Assembly: GCA_963664035.2 (NCBI GenBank)
Contig: OY760867.2
Coordinates: 2,418,001 to 2,482,000 of the forward strand
Direction of reading: 5' to 3'
Length of the DNA: 64,000 nucleotides
DNA from: G958296245 sp963664035
Lineage (GTDB): Bacteria > Chloroflexota > Dehalococcoidia > Lucifugimonadales > G958296245
Part shown: one piece after another, positions 31,469-39,248 of the stretch
How the letters are laid out: each line of letters starts with the position of its first letter
How positions within the stretch are numbered: position 1 is the first letter of the stretch
Program-made: the position numbers and the translations under genes
The notes under the pieces: generated by a model
Databases searched by the model: none
The model's input: only the letters and a program-made list of their open reading frames with translations
Told to the model about the DNA's origin: nothing

Positions 31469-32935
31469 TTGCCAGACCGACCTAACATCCTCTTCATCCT
31501 CACCGACCAGCAGCGCTTCGACTCGATGAGGTGCTACGGCAACGACTGGATCGAGACGCCGAACCTGGACGCCCTCGCGGAACGGAGCTTCGTCTTCGAG
31601 CGCGCGTACGTGACGCAGCCGGTCTGCACGCCGTCGCGGTCGTCCATAATGACGGGTCTGTACCCGCAGACGGCGGGCACCGTCAGGAACGGCATCCCGC
31701 TGCGGCCGGACACCAAGACCGTCGCGGAGATGGTATCGCCCGACTATGTACGCGCCCACTACGGCAAGTGGCACCTCGGGGACGATACGACCGCCCAGCA
31801 CGGCTTCGAGGACTGGATCAGCATCGAGGGCGTACACACTCCGCGCGGGCGGCCGCCTGAGGCCGAAGTCGTCGAACCCGACTACAACCGCTTCCTGCGC
31901 GTCAACGGCGTGGAGCCGCCCCCGCGCGGCGTCAGCTACGAGGCATGGGCCGCCGGCGCCGGGCTGCCCGAGGAGCTAACGCAGGCCGCGTTCCTGGGCA
32001 ACGAGGCGACGCGCTTCCTCCGGGAGTACCCGCACTCGCCCCATGGCGGCCGCCCGTTCATGCTCTACGTCAGCTTCTTCGAGCCGCACCCGCCGTACAC
32101 GGGGCCGCTGAACGGCCTTTACGACCCTGCTTCGGTCGAGGTGGGGCCGGCGTTCCTGGAACGGCCTGAGGGGGGCGCCCTGGTGAACCGCCTCAGGGCG
32201 GACTACTACATGGCAGGCAACCTGAACCCACTTGGCGTAGAGGGCGGCGACTTCCACGACACGACCACCGAGGCCGGTTGGCGAAAGCTGCGCGCTCAGT
32301 ACTTCGCCAACGTGACGCTCGTGGACCGCAACGTTGGCCGGATCATGAGCGCCCTGGAAGAGTCCGGCATGGCGGACGAGACGATAGTCGTCTTCACGAG
32401 CGAGCACGGCGAGATGGCCGGCGACCACGGCATGCTGGAGAAGCGCAGCCTGTACGAGGAGGCGTCCCGGGTGCCGCTGCTGGTCCGCGTTCCGTGGCTG
32501 TCGATCCGGCAGACCCTTGTCGGCGGCGTCTTCGGCCATATCGACCTCGTGCCGACCCTGCTGGACCTGGCAGGCGAGCCGGCGCCGGACCACCTGGAGG
32601 GAGTGAGCCGCGCCCCAGTGCTCCGCGGCGAGGCGAGCTTGGACGACAACGCGGCCTTCCTGCAATGGAACGGAGTCGGCGACCGCAATCTCGGCGCCCC
32701 CGATATCAACCGCATGATTGCGGAACCATGGCGCGGCGTAGCTACCGGAGACGGGTGGAAGCTGAACCTCAGCCCCGGCGACCGGTGCGAGCTATACGAC
32801 CTGAACGCCGACCCCCACGAGATGCGCAACCTCTTCGACGACCCGGCCCACCGCGACCGGGTCCGCGGCATGTCGGCGCGCGTCCGCGCCTGGCTCGACC
32901 GCGTAGGAGACGCGACGCCCCTGCCCGGCGTATGA
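31469..32935 (+). CDS. Type I sulfatase (formylglycine-dependent)
   Basis: 488 residues. PNILFILTDQQRFDSMRCYG carries the first metal ligand region, and VCTPSRSSIMTGLYP is the sulfatase signature (C-x-P-S-R), whose Cys is converted to formylglycine. HYGKWHLGDD is signature II; TIVVFTSEHGEMAGDHGML contributes metal-binding residues. No signal peptide, so cytoplasmic or unusually exported. The TTG start lacks a strong ribosome site. No modifying enzyme is in the window. Probably desulfates carbohydrates or other organosulfates. Confidence 0.92.
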   Translation: MPDRPNILFILTDQQRFDSMRCYGNDWIETPNLDALAERSFVFERAYVTQPVCTPSRSSIMTGLYPQTAGTVRNGIPLRPDTKTVAEMVSPDYVRAHYGKWHLGDDTTAQHGFEDWISIEGVHTPRGRPPEAEVVEPDYNRFLRVNGVEPPPRGVSYEAWAAGAGLPEELTQAAFLGNEATRFLREYPHSPHGGRPFMLYVSFFEPHPPYTGPLNGLYDPASVEVGPAFLERPEGGALVNRLRADYYMAGNLNPLGVEGGDFHDTTTEAGWRKLRAQYFANVTLVDRNVGRIMSALEESGMADETIVVFTSEHGEMAGDHGMLEKRSLYEEASRVPLLVRVPWLSIRQTLVGGVFGHIDLVPTLLDLAGEPAPDHLEGVSRAPVLRGEASLDDNAAFLQWNGVGDRNLGAPDINRMIAEPWRGVATGDGWKLNLSPGDRCELYDLNADPHEMRNLFDDPAHRDRVRGMSARVRAWLDRVGDATPLPGV

Positions 32936-32945
32936 GCCGCTGGAT

Positions 32946-34184
32946 ATGGATGAGACTGAGCTCGACGACCCCTACTACAAGAAGACCGTCCCCTTCAGGA
33001 TCGGCGGCCTGGACCTGTCGTTCCGTGTTTCGCAGACCCTGTTCAGCAGCCATGGCATAGACGCCGGTACCGAGTTCCTGCTGCGTACCCTTCACCGTAC
33101 CGGAGCCCGGTTCGAAAAGGCGCTGGACCTTGGCTGCGGGTACGGCCCCATCGGCGTGGCCCTGAAGGCCCTGGACCCCACGGCAACCCTGCACGTGGTC
33201 GACCGGGACGCGCTGGCCGTCGCGTATGCCGCTCGAAACGCGCATCTGAACGGAATCGACGACGCCGTGATCTACGCCAGCATAGGGTTCGACGACGTGG
33301 AGGACAGGGACTTCGACCTGGTCGCCGCGAACATCGCGGGAAAGGCCAATCGAGAGGTGATCGCATCGTGGCTGCGAGACGCGCCGCTCTACGTTCGCGA
33401 CCAGGGACAGGTAGCCATAGTGGTCGTATCTCCCCTCGAACCGTTCGTAGCTGAAGTGATCGGCGGGATACCCGGGGCCCGTGTCGTGCTCCGGAAATCG
33501 AGGGCAGGGCACGCCGTGTTCATCTACGCCCTCGATCGCCCAGAAGAGACGTCCGCGCGCCCGCAGGCGGGCTCGTTCGACCGCGGCGACTACGATCGCG
33601 CTCAGTCCGTCTTTTCGCGTGGACAACTCCAATACGGAATGACGACCGTCTTCGGACTTCCCCAATTCGACTCGCTTAGCTATCGCACGTTGCTGTTGAT
33701 AGACGTCCTGCGCAGTCTGGACGCGCGGTCGTCCAGGGCCCTGGTGCTGAATCCCGGGCAGGGCCATATTCCGGTTGTCCTATCGAAGACCCTCATGCCG
33801 GCCTCCATCGACATGCTGGATAGGGACCTGCTGGCCCTGCGCTGCTCCGAGAGAAACCTCCTGCTCAATGAGTACGACGGCGCCAGTATCTCAACCAGCC
33901 ATCAGCCGGGGATGGACGGCGACGGACCCAAGTACGATCTCATCGTCGCGGAAATGAGGGACGCCGAGGGGCCTGACGTGATCGCCGCTCACTTCCGGCA
34001 AGCCGTCTCTCGCGTCGCCCCGGGCGGCCGTATCGTAATTGCCGCAAGCTCCGCCGCCATTACGCGGCTGGTCGCCGTGTGCAAGAGGGAGCGCCTCGGC
34101 GCCATCGAGGAGCGCAGGCGTCGACACGGCAGCAGCGTCCTGGTCGTCGCACAAACTTCGCGGAGCCTCTCCACGCGCTCTTGA
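32946..34184 (+). CDS. Tandem methyltransferase-fold protein (RsmC/RlmG-like)
   Basis: 412 residues made of two Rossmann methyltransferase halves. The first (about 35-200) has LDLGCGYGPIGVALKALDP and LHVVDRDALAVAYAARNA, with AANIAGKA where RsmC-type enzymes have NPPF; this is closer to the PrmA-like ANILA motif. The second (about 215-400) has a degenerate ALVLNPGQGHIPVVLSK and IDMLDRDLLALRCSERN. rRNA methylation is the family role, but the missing NPPY/F makes a guanine N2 activity doubtful. It follows the sulfatase by 10 bases. Confidence 0.78.
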   Translation: MDETELDDPYYKKTVPFRIGGLDLSFRVSQTLFSSHGIDAGTEFLLRTLHRTGARFEKALDLGCGYGPIGVALKALDPTATLHVVDRDALAVAYAARNAHLNGIDDAVIYASIGFDDVEDRDFDLVAANIAGKANREVIASWLRDAPLYVRDQGQVAIVVVSPLEPFVAEVIGGIPGARVVLRKSRAGHAVFIYALDRPEETSARPQAGSFDRGDYDRAQSVFSRGQLQYGMTTVFGLPQFDSLSYRTLLLIDVLRSLDARSSRALVLNPGQGHIPVVLSKTLMPASIDMLDRDLLALRCSERNLLLNEYDGASISTSHQPGMDGDGPKYDLIVAEMRDAEGPDVIAAHFRQAVSRVAPGGRIVIAASSAAITRLVAVCKRERLGAIEERRRRHGSSVLVVAQTSRSLSTRS

Positions 34185-34646
34185 CTACTGCGAACACAGG
34201 TGCTATTCTCTCCCCATGCACAACCCAGCCATTGCGCCGATAACACATAGGGCCTCAGCCGGAGGCCCGGGGACCGCGTCCCAGAATGTCTCAATAGCGG
34301 CCTGCACGCGTCCCATCCGTATCTCACAAGCGCTCCATATCGGCTCCGCGAAGCCCAAGGCCCAGATAGGAAATGGAACGAAATGGAACAGAATGGAACA
34401 ACTTTTCGGCGGTAGGGCCTCAATAGCGCCCTGAATGTAACTGTTCAGAGTTGGTGCGTTCCTCGGTCCAGGGCGCCCACAAGGGACGCCCCTACGATAC
34501 AGCCTCCATCCTGTAGGGTGCAGCCCTTGTGGCTGCCCTCCCGTACTCTGAACAGTTACCTCCAGTTCCCTGAATGGCCGCTCTCGACGCCTTCGCCCAG
34601 GTATGCTAGAGTGCCTTCCGCAGCCGCGGTTGGGAGTGCTAAGTAG
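34185..34646. other. Gene-free interval (462 bp) holding a MITE
   Basis: No coding frame is convincing. It contains the 123-bp inverted-repeat element at 34437-34559, a short GGAATGGAAC-type microrepeat (about 34371-34400), and two related phrases ending CTCAATAGCG-CCTG (34293 and 34419). A direct repeat CCCTGAATG flanks the MITE at 34429 and 34569. No promoter was convincing. Confidence 0.6.
34437..34559. mobile_element. MITE-like element, 123 bp
   Basis: Perfect 15-base terminal inverted repeats GTAACTGTTCAGAGT (34437-34451) and ACTCTGAACAGTTAC (34545-34559). An inner pair GCCCACAAGGG ... CCCTTGTGGC makes it nearly palindromic. No ORF. Confidence 0.85.
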
Positions 34647-34988
34647 ATGATCCCGGACTACCTGGAGAGCCTGGAGGGCGTGGTCCAGCAGGCCATCGAC
34701 GAGGGCAGCTTGGGTACCCCAAGGTACCTCAGGTGCGTCGCCGCAGTCCTGGAGGAGGATAGCCTCGAGGAGGCAGTCGGCGCGCTGGCCGGCCTCGCCT
34801 CCGCGTGGTTCGGCGAAGAGCCGAGCAGCCGTTACACGCTGGGCGGCGACGGGTCGACCTACCTCACCGAGATGCGGCAGTGGTCCCTGGGCCAGGGCGC
34901 CGTCATCACGGTGTCCCGTTCGCAGTCAGCCTCGAAGCTCGACCTGATGCTCGTCGGCAGCCGCGGGACCTTGTACCACGAAGGGTAG
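34647..34988 (+). CDS. Small protein resembling a Gfo/Idh/MocA C-terminal segment
   Basis: 113 residues. The ending, ITVSRSQSASKLDLMLVGSRGTLYHEG, is like the strand pair and G-x-x-G-x-L turn in the C-terminal half of Gfo/Idh oxidoreductases, but there is no Rossmann domain. It may be a detached or accessory piece of the oxidoreductase encoded 14 bases downstream. Start ATG at 34647; no strong ribosome site is visible. Function unknown. Confidence 0.6.
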   Translation: MIPDYLESLEGVVQQAIDEGSLGTPRYLRCVAAVLEEDSLEEAVGALAGLASAWFGEEPSSRYTLGGDGSTYLTEMRQWSLGQGAVITVSRSQSASKLDLMLVGSRGTLYHEG

Positions 34989-35002
34989 GGGAGGCTACGG
35001 AA

Positions 35003-36151
35003 TTGGCCGAATACGGAGTCCTGCTCGTAGGCGGCAGCCGCACACACCAGGAGAGCCACGCCAGGGTCTTCGCCGACCACCCAAGTTGCCGCCTCGTGGC
35101 GGTCACCGACGAGGAAGGCGTCTCCGACTACCGGGCCGAGCTCGACCGCAGGCTGGCCCGCGAGCACGGAATCCCCTACGTGCCCGCCCTCGAGGACGCC
35201 CTAAAGTTGGACGTCCAGGTCGTCTCTTCCACGCCGGAGGTGGAGCGCCGGGGCCGCGTCGCCGTCCGTTGCATGGAGGCCGGCAAGCACGTCTACCTAG
35301 ACAAGCCCCTCGCCAGCACCATCGCCGACATCGACGCCATAGTCCAGGCCGCCGACGCGACCGGCGTCACGGCCCAGATGTTCACCACCATACGCTCCCA
35401 TTGGGCCCAGGCCGCCAGGCGTGCCGTCGCCGACGGCGCCGTGGGCGAATTGCAGGCCGTCCACGTCGAGAACCTGTTCGCCAAGGGCAGGGCGGGTACC
35501 GTCCCGGAAGGCGTCGTGCGACGGGAGAAGGAGCGGATGGGGCAGGTCACCTTCGTCGAGGCCAAGCGCGAGATGTTCGACGTGAGCATCTACTGCGTCG
35601 CCCTCGCCCATTGGCTCACCGGACGCCGCGCCGAGAGCGTCTACTGCCAGACCGGAAACTACTTCCACGCGCAGCACGCCCGCGTCGACGTCGAGGACTT
35701 CGGCGCGATGGCCATAAGGATGTCCGGCGGGCTCACCGCCACCATCGTGTCGGGCCGCTTCGGATGGACGAGCCACCCCCAGAACGGCCCCCAGCGGATC
35801 ATCCTGATCGGCACGGAAGGCTCGCTCACATTCGACGCCTACCGCCCAAGGGTAGAGATATACAACGACGACCCCGACCAGGCACATCCGCCGCTGCACC
35901 TGGGAGACCCGATGGCCATGTGGGGTTCCACCGCCGTCGAGAACCCGCCCATCCCCAAGAAGCGCTGGGCCGCCTTCGACCGGTCCGACGCCATGGTCGC
36001 CGACGTGGCGGACTTCATCGACTGCATCGAGACCGGGCGCAGGCCGGAGATCGACCCGCGAGTCGCCGCCGCGTCCACCGAGGTCATCCTCGGAGGCTAC
36101 GCCTCCGCCGCGAGAAGGGAGGAGGTCGCCCTCCCTCTGCCCAGGGAGTGA
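35003..36151 (+). CDS. Gfo/Idh/MocA family oxidoreductase
   Basis: 382 residues. The N-terminal Rossmann fold (YGVLLVGGSRTHQESHARVF) is followed by VVSSTPEVERRGRVAVRCMEAGKHVYLDKPL, the family EKP-like motif with Asp-Lys-Pro, then the C-terminal sheet with FGAMAIRMSGGLTATIVSGRFG and IGTEGSLTFDAY. Start is TTG at 35003 with GGGGAGG 9 bases before; the frame is open to 34805, but that part overlaps the previous gene. Oxidises a sugar or cyclitol with NAD(P). The second IS630 copy lies 12 bases downstream. Confidence 0.88.
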   Translation: MAEYGVLLVGGSRTHQESHARVFADHPSCRLVAVTDEEGVSDYRAELDRRLAREHGIPYVPALEDALKLDVQVVSSTPEVERRGRVAVRCMEAGKHVYLDKPLASTIADIDAIVQAADATGVTAQMFTTIRSHWAQAARRAVADGAVGELQAVHVENLFAKGRAGTVPEGVVRREKERMGQVTFVEAKREMFDVSIYCVALAHWLTGRRAESVYCQTGNYFHAQHARVDVEDFGAMAIRMSGGLTATIVSGRFGWTSHPQNGPQRIILIGTEGSLTFDAYRPRVEIYNDDPDQAHPPLHLGDPMAMWGSTAVENPPIPKKRWAAFDRSDAMVADVADFIDCIETGRRPEIDPRVAAASTEVILGGYASAARREEVALPLPRE

Positions 36152-36161
36152 CGCCGGGGCC

Positions 36162-37283
36162 TAGTACCTGCTATCATAAGTCAGCGTAACGTTGTTTGAG
36201 GGTGGTAGGTCTGACAACGGTCTTGGTCCATTCAAAGGGGATAGGGTTCCTGTTGCGGGCAGCAGTAAAGCGGTCTATGGCCTCGCGGACCTGCTTGGGG
36301 TCCGTGGCACTGAGGTGTCGCAGCACAGCCTGTGTCAGGATGCTGAACCAGACCTCGATCTGGTTCAGCCAGGAAGCATGTGTGGGTGTGTAGTGGAAAT
36401 GGACCAGGGGATGGCGTGCAAGCCAACGGTCATTCTTGGGCTTATGGGTGACGAAATTGTCCAGCACCACGTGAAGCTCGGTATCGGGATAGTGGTCCAC
36501 AATACGGTTCATGAAGTCCAGGAACTCGCGTCGCCGCTTGCGGCTATAGTGGGCCACGTTGACCTTGCCGGTATGCACCTCAAGAGCAGCGAAGAGGGTG
36601 GTAGTCCCGTGTCGCTTGTACTCATGAGAGTGTCCCCTCACCGCCTCTCCGTTGGGAAGGCGCAGCCACCCCTGCGCTCGTTCCAAGGCCTGAATGGAAG
36701 GCTTCTCGTCGACGCTGATCACCATCGCGTTCTCAGGCGGGTCCAGGTAGAGTCCCACTATGTCCGCCGCCTTTTGAGCAAACTGCGGATCGGTGCTCAC
36801 GCACCGGCTGCGACGCCGCTGAAGGTGGATGCCGTGCTTGCGAAGCACACGCCAGACGTGGATCGCCGAGACGTCACCAAGGGCCTTGGCCAACAGCTTG
36901 CCCGTCCATGTCGTGTACCCGTCCGGAGCAGGCTCGTCCAACTGGGCCAGGATGCGCCGCTCGGTCTCCTCGCCGTATACCCGGGGCTTGCCCGACCGGG
37001 GAGCGTCTGCCAGACCGCTCAATCCCTGCTTGGCGAACCGGGTGCGCCATTTGCTCACCGTAGCCGCACGCGTATGCAACTCAGATGCGATCTCCTTCGT
37101 CGTGCTTCCCGCCGCCGCTGCCAGGACGATACGGGCTCGTTGCACAATGCGCTGCTCCGTCGTGGTTCCTCGCACCCATCTCTCCAGGGTCGTTCGATCG
37201 TCCTCAGTCAACTCAATTCGTGTCGCTACTCCAGCCATGCCGAGAGAATACATCATGACGCCGTATATTGATAGTAGGTACTA
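36162..37283 (-). mobile_element. IS630-family insertion sequence, copy 2 (inverted)
   Basis: The element runs 36164-37281 (1118 bp), flanked by TA at 36162-36163 and 37282-37283. Ends and length are the same as copy 1 and the sequence differs at only a few bases. Both copies have an intact transposase, so both may be active. Confidence 0.93.
36174..37256 (-). CDS. IS630 family transposase, copy 2
   Basis: 360 residues, identical to copy 1 except for Lys instead of Arg in HTGKVNVAH. The DDE residues (VISVDEK, VVLDNF, NQIEVWF) are intact. It is oriented opposite to copy 1, 20.7 kb away. Confidence 0.95.
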   Translation of the reverse strand: MMYSLGMAGVATRIELTEDDRTTLERWVRGTTTEQRIVQRARIVLAAAAGSTTKEIASELHTRAATVSKWRTRFAKQGLSGLADAPRSGKPRVYGEETERRILAQLDEPAPDGYTTWTGKLLAKALGDVSAIHVWRVLRKHGIHLQRRRSRCVSTDPQFAQKAADIVGLYLDPPENAMVISVDEKPSIQALERAQGWLRLPNGEAVRGHSHEYKRHGTTTLFAALEVHTGKVNVAHYSRKRRREFLDFMNRIVDHYPDTELHVVLDNFVTHKPKNDRWLARHPLVHFHYTPTHASWLNQIEVWFSILTQAVLRHLSATDPKQVREAIDRFTAARNRNPIPFEWTKTVVRPTTLKQRYADL

Positions 37284-37348
37284 GCAGCAAGTCCCCTCTC
37301 CCTTCCTACTGCTCCAACATTGTTGAAATGATGGCTGACCTTGGAATC

Positions 37349-37384
37349 CCCTCCCCCATTTTGGGGGAGGGTTAGGGTGGGGGC
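37349..37384. repeat. Dispersed hairpin repeat A, copy 4 (diverged)
   Basis: CCCTCCCCCATTTTGGGGGAGGGTTAGGGTGGGGGC in design: an 8-bp C/G stem and the G-rich tail. It lies between IS630 copy 2 and the ABM gene. Confidence 0.7.
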
Positions 37385-37438
37385 GCAGCTGCCTCGCGCA
37401 GTATTCTTGCCACCCTTCATTGCTAGGTTGTCGATCCA

Positions 37439-37756
37439 CTAGCTCCACTCGTCGTCAGGCGGCCAGACGTTGTAGGCGCCGCGTCCCGCGCCCGTAGGCC
37501 CGTCCTCCCGCCACTCAGCCGTGGCGTCCCGCCACCTGGTGAAGTGTGGCTCCTTCGTGTGCGCCTCGAACGCCGCCTCGTCCACGTAAACCTCGTACAG
37601 CCATATCCGGTCCGGGTCGTCACCGTCCTGCACGACGTCGAACCGCAGGCACCCGGGCTCGTTCTCCACCGAGCCCTTCGCGTCCAAGATCATCTCCTCG
37701 ACGAACCTGTCCCTGAACCCCGGCTTTATCTGGATCGGCGCAACTATGATGTACAT
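37439..37756 (-). CDS. Antibiotic biosynthesis monooxygenase (ABM) domain protein
   Basis: 105 residues, one ferredoxin-like ABM domain: IIVAPIQIKPGFRDRFVEEM, NEPGCLRFDVVQDGDDPDRI, WLYEVYVDEAAFEAHTKEPHF. YgiN-like quinol monooxygenases and LsrG-like isomerases share this fold; the ENEPGC and HxxxPHF elements are standard. Probably a cytosolic dimer. Substrate unknown. It stands alone between the IS copy and the aminotransferase. Confidence 0.88.
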   Translation of the reverse strand: MYIIVAPIQIKPGFRDRFVEEMILDAKGSVENEPGCLRFDVVQDGDDPDRIWLYEVYVDEAAFEAHTKEPHFTRWRDATAEWREDGPTGAGRGAYNVWPPDDEWS

Positions 37757-37811
37757 ACGCGCTCCTTGTCGCTTGTCATACCGGCCGTTTCGTCATACCA
37801 GCCGTTTTCGT

Positions 37812-37863
37812 CATACCGGCGAAAGAACGTCACCCCGTACTCCTATACGGGGCCGGTATCCAT
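37812..37863. repeat. Dispersed repeat B, copy 2
   Basis: CATACCGGCGAAAG ... CCCCGTACTCC-TATACGGGGCCGGTATC; compare 8595-8643. Two short partial copies of its left end (CATACC-GCCGTTT) precede it at 37778 and 37794. Confidence 0.78.
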
Positions 37864-37887
37864 CCCCGGAACGTATCGGCCGCCGGA

Positions 37888-39084
37888 TCACGCGGTCGTC
37901 ATCGCCCTGCTCGCCGCGCCGACGCCCGCGCCCGCCCCAACCTCGAACCCCGCCTCCGGCAGCACCTCCTCCAGCGCCGCCAGCAGCGCCATCACGTTCT
38001 CCAGCCGGCACGACGCCCCCATCAGACCGATGCGCCACACCTTGCCCGCGAACTGCCCCAGCCCTCTGCCTATCTCGATGTTGTACCGCCGCAGCAGCGC
38101 CTGCCGGACGTACAGGTCGTCCACCCCTTCCGGTATCCACACCGGCGTAATCTGGTTCAGCCGGTGCTCCGGCGCTACCACCAGGTCCAGCCCCAGCGCC
38201 TCCAGCCCGGCCCGCAGCGCGGCGGCGTTCCGAGCATGGCGCGCGTAACGCTCCTCCAGCCCCTCCTCCAAGGCCATCCGCAGCCCCTCGCGCAGCCCCA
38301 GGATCATGCTGACCGGCGCCGTGTGGTGATAGACGTGCTCCTCGCCCCAGTAGTTGGCGATCAGCCCCAGGTCGAGGTACCACGAAGCCGGCTTGTGCTT
38401 GCGCGCCTTCACAGCCTCGTGGCTCCTTGGACTCAGCGCCGCCGGCGACAGCCCAGGCGGGCACCCGATGCACTTCTGCGTCGCTGAGTAGCAGTAGTCG
38501 ATGCCCAGTTCGTCCACCGTCACCTCCGTGCCCCCCAGCGAGGTCACGGCGTCCACCATGAACATGGCGCCATGCTCGCGCGCCAGCCGCGAGATGTCCC
38601 CCAGCGGCTGCAATACCCCCGTAGACGTCTCGGCGTGGACGGTGGCGACCACCTTCACGCGCTCGTGCTTCTTCAGCTCCTCCTCCAGCATCTCCGCGGG
38701 GAACGGCTTACCCCATTCCGAGCGCAGCATCACGAGGTCCGCGCCCACCCTTTCGGCCATGTCCGCCATCCGCTCGCCGAAGAACCCGCACACGCACAGT
38801 ATCGCCGTGTCGCCCGGCTCCAGCAGGCTGTTGATCCCCGCCTCCATGCCCGCCGAGCCGGTGCCCGACAGCGCCATCGTCACGCCCTCCTCGGTCTGGA
38901 ACACCGTCCTCAGCAGCTCGGACACCTCGTCCAGCACCAGCATGAAGTCGGGGTCCAGGTACCCGATCACGGGCGACATCATCGCCCGCAGCACCCTCGG
39001 CTCGGCGTTGCTCGGCCCCGGTCCGAGCAGCAACCGAGGCGGCAGTTCGGGCATCTTCGACTCAGGCAGCGTATTCTTCGGCAT
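37888..39084 (-). CDS. Class V aminotransferase (alanine-glyoxylate/serine-pyruvate type)
   Basis: 398 residues. LLLGPGPSNAEPRVLRAM is the family N-terminus; SGTGSAGMEAGINSL binds the PLP phosphate; VHAETSTGVLQPLG, MVDAVTSLGG (Asp near the pyridine N) and the lysine in YCYSATQKCIGCPPGL form the cofactor site. PVWIPEGVDD and WRIGLMG are C-terminal signatures. It interconverts glyoxylate/pyruvate with Ala, Ser or Gly. Start ATG at 39084 is supported by GAGGAAG upstream; a second ATG at 39054 is possible. The last 20 residues are Ala/Gly rich. Confidence 0.92.
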   Translation of the reverse strand: MPKNTLPESKMPELPPRLLLGPGPSNAEPRVLRAMMSPVIGYLDPDFMLVLDEVSELLRTVFQTEEGVTMALSGTGSAGMEAGINSLLEPGDTAILCVCGFFGERMADMAERVGADLVMLRSEWGKPFPAEMLEEELKKHERVKVVATVHAETSTGVLQPLGDISRLAREHGAMFMVDAVTSLGGTEVTVDELGIDYCYSATQKCIGCPPGLSPAALSPRSHEAVKARKHKPASWYLDLGLIANYWGEEHVYHHTAPVSMILGLREGLRMALEEGLEERYARHARNAAALRAGLEALGLDLVVAPEHRLNQITPVWIPEGVDDLYVRQALLRRYNIEIGRGLGQFAGKVWRIGLMGASCRLENVMALLAALEEVLPEAGFEVGAGAGVGAASRAMTTA

Positions 39085-39248
39085 GCGCAGCTTCCTCTAT
39101 GCGATGGGCTAGCCTGGAAAGGCCGCGCGCATTATATGCGCCACGCGTCGCCCCTGTCACGCCTCACCCCTGCGCGGCCCAACGCGGCACTCCCCACGCG
39201 ACCGTCCGATGGCATACAATGCCCCCACTTCAGCGGGGGGACCGAGAC

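Noticed and set aside
15503..37283. Composite transposon bounded by the two IS630 copies
   Set aside because: The segment holds core genes (metG, trpS, recR, recO) typical of a chromosome, each IS has its own TA target pair, and IS630 elements rarely form composites.
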